Shown piece after piece: positions 58,626 to 64,000 of a DNA stretch of 64,000 bases; position 1 is the stretch's first letter, and every line of letters starts with the position of its first letter. This DNA is from an uncultured Clostridia bacterium (GTDB lineage Bacteria; Bacillota; Clostridia; Oscillospirales; Acutalibacteraceae). Where the stretch lies: the NCBI GenBank assembly GCA_947625485.1, contig CANQOP010000002.1, positions 81,269 through 145,268 of the forward strand. The letters are read 5' to 3'. The position numbers and the translations under genes are program-made. The notes below the pieces were generated by a model that did not search any database, was not told the origin of the DNA, and was given only the letters and a program-made list of their open reading frames with translations.

Positions 58626-59903
58626 TTATCTGTAAATTATATCGTCTCTCGAAGGTCCGTTGCTTATCATACCGATATGAACACCGATTTCCTTTTCGGC
58701 AAATTCTATGTACTCACGGCACTCCTTAGGCAGATCCTCATACTTCTTAATTCCGCTTACATCGCACTTCCAGCCCTTTAAGGTTTTGAGTACGGGCTTA
58801 CATCTTTTGAGTTTGGTTGTGCTCGGGAAATAGTCTATAACTTCACCGTCAAGCTCATACGCAACGCATACGGGAATCTCGTCAAGATATCCGAGCGCGT
58901 CAATAACCGTGAAAGCAACTGTCGTAGCACCCTGCACCTGACAGCCGTAGCGGCTGGCAACGAGGTCAAGCCAGCCCATACGTCTTGGTCTGCCTGTGGT
59001 TGCGCCGTATTCGCCTCCGTCACCGCCGCGGTTACGGAGCTTTTCTGCCTCCTCACCGAAAATTTCGGAAACGAACTCACCTGCGCCTACTGCGCTTGAA
59101 TACGCCTTTACAACGGTTACAACCTCTTTAATCTCATACGGCGGAATACCTGCGCCTACCGCACCGTAGCCCGCAATAGTATTGGAAGAAGTTACCATAG
59201 GATAGATACCGAAGTCCGTATCCTTTAAAGAACCGAGCTGACCTTCGAGAAGAATATTTTTCCCCTCTCTTAAAGCCTTGCGAATAAACCTGAAAGCATC
59301 GCCTACATATGGTTCTAAAAGCTCCTTGTACTCCATTAACTTATCGAAAACCTCGTCAACGGTTATCTCTTCCTTGTTGTAAAGATTTCTGAGAGTGGCG
59401 TTCTTAATCTCGACAGCGTGAGCAATCTTTTCTTTCAGACTGTCCATATCGTCGTACAACTCGTTAATTTGAAAGCCTATTTTACTGTATTTATCTGAAT
59501 AGAACGGAGCAATTCCGCTCTTTGTAGAGCCGAAGGAATTCTTTCCGAGACGTTCTTCCTCGTAGCAGTCAAAGGCTACATGATAAGGCATAACAATCTG
59601 CGCTCTGTCTGATATAAGCACATTGGGCTTAGGCACTCCGCGGTCCTCAAGCTCTTTCATTTCCTTTACAAAATTTTCTACGCTAAATGCAACTCCGTTA
59701 CCGATAATATTAGTAATATTCTGATGAAACACACCGGACGGGAGCTGATGCAGCGCGAATTTTCCGTAATTATTTATGATAGTATGACCTGCGTTTGCGC
59801 CTCCCTGAAAGCGGATAACGACATCGCTGTTGTTTGCAAGAACATCGGTGATTTTACCCTTACCTTCGTCGCCCCAGTTAGCGCCTACTATAGCTTTAAC
59901 CAT
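58626..59903 (-). CDS. purA: Adenylosuccinate synthetase
   Basis: VGANWGDEGKGKITDVLA, FQGGANAGHTI, TTGRPRRMGWLDL. Confidence 0.98.
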   Translation of the reverse strand: MVKAIVGANWGDEGKGKITDVLANNSDVVIRFQGGANAGHTIINNYGKFALHQLPSGVFHQNITNIIGNGVAFSVENFVKEMKELEDRGVPKPNVLISDRAQIVMPYHVAFDCYEEERLGKNSFGSTKSGIAPFYSDKYSKIGFQINELYDDMDSLKEKIAHAVEIKNATLRNLYNKEEITVDEVFDKLMEYKELLEPYVGDAFRFIRKALREGKNILLEGQLGSLKDTDFGIYPMVTSSNTIAGYGAVGAGIPPYEIKEVVTVVKAYSSAVGAGEFVSEIFGEEAEKLRNRGGDGGEYGATTGRPRRMGWLDLVASRYGCQVQGATTVAFTVIDALGYLDEIPVCVAYELDGEVIDYFPSTTKLKRCKPVLKTLKGWKCDVSGIKKYEDLPKECREYIEFAEKEIGVHIGMISNGPSRDDIIYR

Positions 59904-59921
59904 TCGTATCTACTCCTTATC

Positions 59922-61358
59922 TTACACATTGATTTCGGGCTTTTCGTCCTTAATCTCGCTGTATTTTTCAAGCACGGGCTTAACCTCGTCATTAAGGAAG
60001 TCGATAGTCTGTTCCTTTGCTCTGCCCGTATACTTTTCGGGTCGGAGAAGATTCTCAAGCTCCTCTATGGTTACGCCAAACGCCTCGTCAGCGGCAATAC
60101 GCTCGAGGAGGTCGTTTTCTCCGCCCTCTTCCTTGACAACTCTCGAGGCTGCCATAGAATGCTGACGGATTTTCTCGTGAAGCTCCTGACGATCCGCGCC
60201 GCGCAGCTTTACAGCGTCCATCATAATATTTTCGGTAGCCATAAACGGAAGTTCCTTGCGCAGGCGTGACTCGATAACTTTCGGATAAACAACAAGACCG
60301 TCCGCAACGTTTGCGTAAAGGTCAAGTATACCGTCAATAGCGAGGAATGCCTCGGGAACACTGAGGCGCTTGTTAGCGCTGTCGTCAAGCGTGCGTTCGA
60401 ACCATTGTGTAGCGGTTGTGAAGTATCCGTTTAGAACATCTGCCATTACATAGCGCGAGAGTGAACCAATTCTCTCACTGCGCATCGGGTTGCGCTTATA
60501 TGCCATTGCGGAAGAACCGATCTGGTTCTTTTCAAAAGGCTCCTCAACCTCCTTGAGGTGCTGAAGCAAACGAATATCGTTAGAAAATTTCGCAGCTGAC
60601 TGTGCAATTCCCGCAAGGACATTAAGAAACTGCGAGTCAACCTTACGAGAGTAGGTCTGACCAGAAACAGCATAGCAACCCTTAAAGCCCATTTTCTCGG
60701 CAATCTTTTGGTCGAGAGCCTTGCACTTCTCATGATCGCCCTCAAACAACTCCAAAAAGCTCGCCTGAGTACCCGTCGTACCCTTTGAGCCGAGCAGCTT
60801 TGCCTTAGAAAGCTGATATTCAACATCCTCCAAATCTAAAAGAAGATCCTGAATCCAAAGAGTCGCCCTCTTACCTACTGTTGTCGGCTGAGCAGGCTGA
60901 AAATGCGTAAAAGCGAGCGTAGGCAAAGCCTTGTACTCGTCGGCAAATTTAGAAAGATTGCGTATAACGGTAATTATTTTATTACGGACTAACTTTAAAG
61001 CCTCTGTCATAATAATAAGGTCAGTGTTATCGCCTACATAGCACGAAGTAGCGCCGAGATGAATAATACCTTTAGCGTTAGGGCACTGCTGGCCGTAAGC
61101 GTAAACATGACTCATAACATCATGGCGGACAAGCTTTTCACGTTCCTGCGCGACCTCATAGTTAATATCGTCAGCATGAGCTTTCATCTCATCAATCTGC
61201 TCCTGCGTAATCGGCAGACCAAGCTCCATTTCGGACTCGGCAAGAGCAATCCAAAGCTTTCTCCACGTTTTAAATTTCATATCAGGAGAGAAAATATACT
61301 TCATCTCCTTGCTGGAATAACGAGCGGAAAGCGGGCTTTCGTAAACACTTTTATTCAT
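59922..61358 (-). CDS. purB: Adenylosuccinate lyase
   Basis: SPLSARYSSKEM...GSSAMAYKRNPMRSERI. Start at MNKSVYESP (61358). Confidence 0.97.
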   Translation of the reverse strand: MNKSVYESPLSARYSSKEMKYIFSPDMKFKTWRKLWIALAESEMELGLPITQEQIDEMKAHADDINYEVAQEREKLVRHDVMSHVYAYGQQCPNAKGIIHLGATSCYVGDNTDLIIMTEALKLVRNKIITVIRNLSKFADEYKALPTLAFTHFQPAQPTTVGKRATLWIQDLLLDLEDVEYQLSKAKLLGSKGTTGTQASFLELFEGDHEKCKALDQKIAEKMGFKGCYAVSGQTYSRKVDSQFLNVLAGIAQSAAKFSNDIRLLQHLKEVEEPFEKNQIGSSAMAYKRNPMRSERIGSLSRYVMADVLNGYFTTATQWFERTLDDSANKRLSVPEAFLAIDGILDLYANVADGLVVYPKVIESRLRKELPFMATENIMMDAVKLRGADRQELHEKIRQHSMAASRVVKEEGGENDLLERIAADEAFGVTIEELENLLRPEKYTGRAKEQTIDFLNDEVKPVLEKYSEIKDEKPEINV

Positions 61359-62833
61359 TACTCTTCCTCCTTTGAGGCACATTTTTCTTTATTATCAAAG
61401 TTCATACCGCCGCGTTCCTTGCCTTTTAAGGTAAGCCTGGTAACCGCCGCGGGATAATTACCTGAGAAACAGGCGTCACAATAGCCCGAGCACCTGCCGC
61501 CGAGCATTTCGTCAAGCGAGTCTGGTGGCAGATAACCGAGCGTGTCGGCGCCGCTGAGCTTACAAATTTCATCAATTGTATGATTAACTGCGATAAGCTC
61601 TCCCCGTGACGGAATATCCGTACCGTAATAGCAGGGCCACATAAAAGGCGGTGAACTTATGCGCATATGAACCTCCTTAGCGCCCGCACCCCTAAGCATA
61701 TTCGTAATGCGGTCTATAGTAGTACCCCTGACAATACTGTCGTCGATTACCACTACCCTCTTTCCCTTTATCATATCAATAATCGGATTGAGCTTGATTT
61801 TAACCGCGTTCATACGCTCGCTCTGGCTGGGCTTTATGAACGTTCTTCCAATGTAGCTGTTTTTCACGATACCCTTTTCGTAAGGAATACCCGACTCCTC
61901 GCTGTAGCCTATAGCGGCATCTATACCTGACTCGGGAACGCCTATTACTATATCGGCGTCAACGGGAAACTCCCTTGCAAGTATACGACCTGCCTGCTTT
62001 CTCGCCTCATAAACGCTTATACCGTCAATCATACTGTCAGTTCGTGCAAAGTAAATATATTCAAACACACAAAGCGATTTATTGCACTTTTTCTCCGGCA
62101 TAATACTTCTTACGCCGTCCTTGTCGACAATAACTATTTCCCCAGGCTCTACATCTCTAATAAACTCGGCTCCGCACGCATCAAGTGCAGAAGATTCGCT
62201 TGCAAACACATAGGAATTGTTGATTTTTCCCATACAAAGCGGACGGAATCCGTGTGGGTCACGTGCGGCAATCAGCTTTCTCGGGCTCATTACGAGCAAA
62301 GAATAAGCGCCCTCAAGCTTTTTGACACCCTCTACTACCGCATTTTCGACAGAGTCGCTGTGAAGTCTTTCTCTCGCAATAACATAGCATATTACTTCTG
62401 AGTCTATAGTCGTCTGGAAAATCGCTCCGCGCTGTTCAAGCTCCTTGCGTATTTCGACAGCATTTGTTAGATTTCCGTTATGAGCAACCGCGAGAGTACC
62501 CTTTACATAACGCATAACAAGCGGCTGTGCATTTTCAAGCACAGAGCCGCCTGCTGTGGAATAACGGACGTGGGAAACTGCCATCTGTCCGCTTAGTGAT
62601 TCGAGTATGGAATTGTTAAAAACCTCGGAAACAAGCCCCATATCCTTATGGTAGTTCATAACTCCTTCGTCGGATACAGCTATGCCGCAGCTCTCCTGTC
62701 CGCGGTGCTGTAGGGCTAAAAGACCGTTATAGCACGCGTAGGCAGGATTAACAGTGCCGTCGCTATAAATACCGAAAACTCCGCATTCCTCGTGGAGTCC
62801 CTCCATAGGAATATTATCAAAACTAAAATTCAA
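61358..62833 (-). CDS. purF: Amidophosphoribosyltransferase paralog 2 (canonical)
   Basis: [16 protein letters not shown]-like [41 protein letters not shown]. Confidence 0.96.
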   Translation of the reverse strand: MNFSFDNIPMEGLHEECGVFGIYSDGTVNPAYACYNGLLALQHRGQESCGIAVSDEGVMNYHKDMGLVSEVFNNSILESLSGQMAVSHVRYSTAGGSVLENAQPLVMRYVKGTLAVAHNGNLTNAVEIRKELEQRGAIFQTTIDSEVICYVIARERLHSDSVENAVVEGVKKLEGAYSLLVMSPRKLIAARDPHGFRPLCMGKINNSYVFASESSALDACGAEFIRDVEPGEIVIVDKDGVRSIMPEKKCNKSLCVFEYIYFARTDSMIDGISVYEARKQAGRILAREFPVDADIVIGVPESGIDAAIGYSEESGIPYEKGIVKNSYIGRTFIKPSQSERMNAVKIKLNPIIDMIKGKRVVVIDDSIVRGTTIDRITNMLRGAGAKEVHMRISSPPFMWPCYYGTDIPSRGELIAVNHTIDEICKLSGADTLGYLPPDSLDEMLGGRCSGYCDACFSGNYPAAVTRLTLKGKERGGMNFDNKEKCASKEEE

Positions 62834-62868
62834 GGGGGTTCACGCTCCGTAAAATTTATTCGTCCTTA

Positions 62869-63579
62869 TCAGTCTGCGAGACCTACGCGTTTCATCATCT
62901 CAGCGTAAGCGTCCTCTACGCCGCCCATATCGCGGCGGAAACGATCCTTGTCGAGCTTTTCCTGAGTATTAACGTCCCAGAAGCGGCAGGTATCAGGGGA
63001 AATTTCATCGGCAAGTAAAATCTCACCGTGGAAACGTCCGAACTCTATTTTGAAGTCTATAAGGTCAACATTTACGGACTTGAAAAATTCTACCATAACC
63101 TCGTTAATTTTGTATGCGTACTCGGAAATCCTGGCAATTTCCTCTTTAGTAGCAGCGCCGATAGCATAAATCTGGCTTTCGTTTATCATAGGGTCGCCTA
63201 GCGAGTCGTCTTTAAGGCAGAATTCGAGGGTAGGCTCGTTAAAGTCTGTGCCCTCCGGAATTCCGAAACGCTTTGAGAATGAGCCTGCCGCCTTATTGCG
63301 GATAATTACCTCAAGAGGAACAATATTAACCTTTTTGAGAACAGTCTCTCTGTCGCTAAGCTCCTCAACATAGTCGGTCGGGATACCCTTAGTCTCAAGA
63401 AGCTTGAACATAAAGTTGCTCATACGGTTGTTTACTACGCCCTTGCCTAAAATAGTACCTTTTTTCTCGCCGTTAAACGCTGTCGCGTCGTCCTTATAAG
63501 AAACGATGCAATAGTCATCGTTATCTGTAGCAAAAACCTTTTTAGCTTTACCTTCATACATCTGTTCTCTTTTTTCCAT
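62869..63579 (-). CDS. purC: SAICAR synthase
   Basis: MYEGKAKKVFATDN...DDATAFNGEKKG...LIDFKIEFGRF...LADEISPDTCRFWD. Start ATG 63579 after GGAGG. Confidence 0.97.
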   Translation of the reverse strand: MEKREQMYEGKAKKVFATDNDDYCIVSYKDDATAFNGEKKGTILGKGVVNNRMSNFMFKLLETKGIPTDYVEELSDRETVLKKVNIVPLEVIIRNKAAGSFSKRFGIPEGTDFNEPTLEFCLKDDSLGDPMINESQIYAIGAATKEEIARISEYAYKINEVMVEFFKSVNVDLIDFKIEFGRFHGEILLADEISPDTCRFWDVNTQEKLDKDRFRRDMGGVEDAYAEMMKRVGLAD

Positions 63580-63647
63580 CTTTAATTCCTCCAAAATTCT
63601 TTATAAATCCTAAAGTTTTTTAAAAACAAAAAAACTATCTGTATATC

Positions 63648-63676
63648 ATTATATAACAAAAGTATTGTGCAGACAA
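63648..63676 (-). promoter_or_regulatory. Putative sigma-A promoter of purC-F-B-A(-guaA) cluster
   Basis: Minus strand TTGTCT-17 nt-TATAAT. Confidence 0.78.
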
Positions 63677-63848
63677 TTATTTTAAAGAATTAAAATTTAT
63701 TTTTATATACTTTTATATAGTTATTTAAAAATACAGTCAATTGATGTAAATTATTGTAGCTTTTGACAAAAGAAAGAATTTAAAACCCGTACGCATCTTA
63801 ACTCACGCCTATTATTAATTCATTAAAACATTAAGAAAAAAATAAAAG

Positions 63849-63938
63849 CATCCGTTGGTCGATATCATTAAGATGGGCACATTAGGGTACTTTTTTATTA
63901 TAAAAACAAGGCACCCATTTGGACAATATCATTAAGAT
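63849..63938. repeat. Two imperfect direct repeats with ATATCATTAAGAT core
   Basis: CATCCGTTGGTCGATATCATTAAGAT (63849-63874) and CACCCATTTGGACAATATCATTAAGAT (63912-63938). Confidence 0.7.
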
Positions 63939-63960
63939 AATTTGCCAAGGGAGAAGAAAG

Positions 63961-63993
63961 AAACACACTTGCGATAAGCAGGTGTGTTTTTTC
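63961..63993 (+). terminator. Strong terminator-like hairpin at window end
   Basis: AAACACACTTGC-GATAA-GCAGGTGTGTTT-TTT; 12-bp stem with one G-U. Confidence 0.75.
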
Positions 63994-64000
63994 GTATAAA

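Noticed and set aside
63595-63850. Purine riboswitch or other leader RNA upstream of purC
   Set aside because: Looked for a purine-aptamer-like core and for attenuator hairpins between promoter and purC; none was convincing. An Infernal scan would be decisive.
1-64000. CRISPR arrays, phage modules, toxin-antitoxin, retron or DGR-type systems
   Set aside because: No regularly spaced repeats, reverse transcriptase, Cas, integrase or phage structural genes could be recognised.

Overview
The window looks like a low-GC Clostridia/Ruminococcaceae-type chromosome segment, judged from gene content and order. Most of it is conserved housekeeping DNA on the minus strand: leuS(partial)-rsfS-yqeK-nadD-yhbY-rdgB-ftsY-smc-radical SAM-rnc-plsX-trmFO-topA-dprA-rRNA MTase, infC-rpmI-rplT, a TarI/TarJ/epimerase/TagF-like polyol-phosphate module, tadA/cca, spoIVB-spo0A, copA, a sigma factor fused to a membrane/sensor region, two purine clusters (purE-F-M-N-'purO'-AICARFT-purD and purC-F-B-A-guaA), a divergent type IIA topoisomerase pair, uvrB, radC and pyrE. 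The only clearly accessory stretch is about 52.9-57.0 kb. It holds a decayed VOC gene, an intact GC-richer MATE/LacI cassette with an untracked 58-aa ORF, and a decayed MFS gene. I see no CRISPR array, rRNA or tRNA gene, prophage or complete IS. The observations most worth follow-up are: an in-frame SD-ATG inside copA that could yield a free CopZ-like chaperone; a one-polypeptide ECF-sigma/TM/extracytoplasmic domain protein; non-canonical start codons (AUU for the radical SAM gene, AUC for infC); a PurF paralog with altered glutamine and PRPP motifs; and promoter-overlapping palindromes at spo0A, infC and the MATE operon. All are read by eye; no database search was run.
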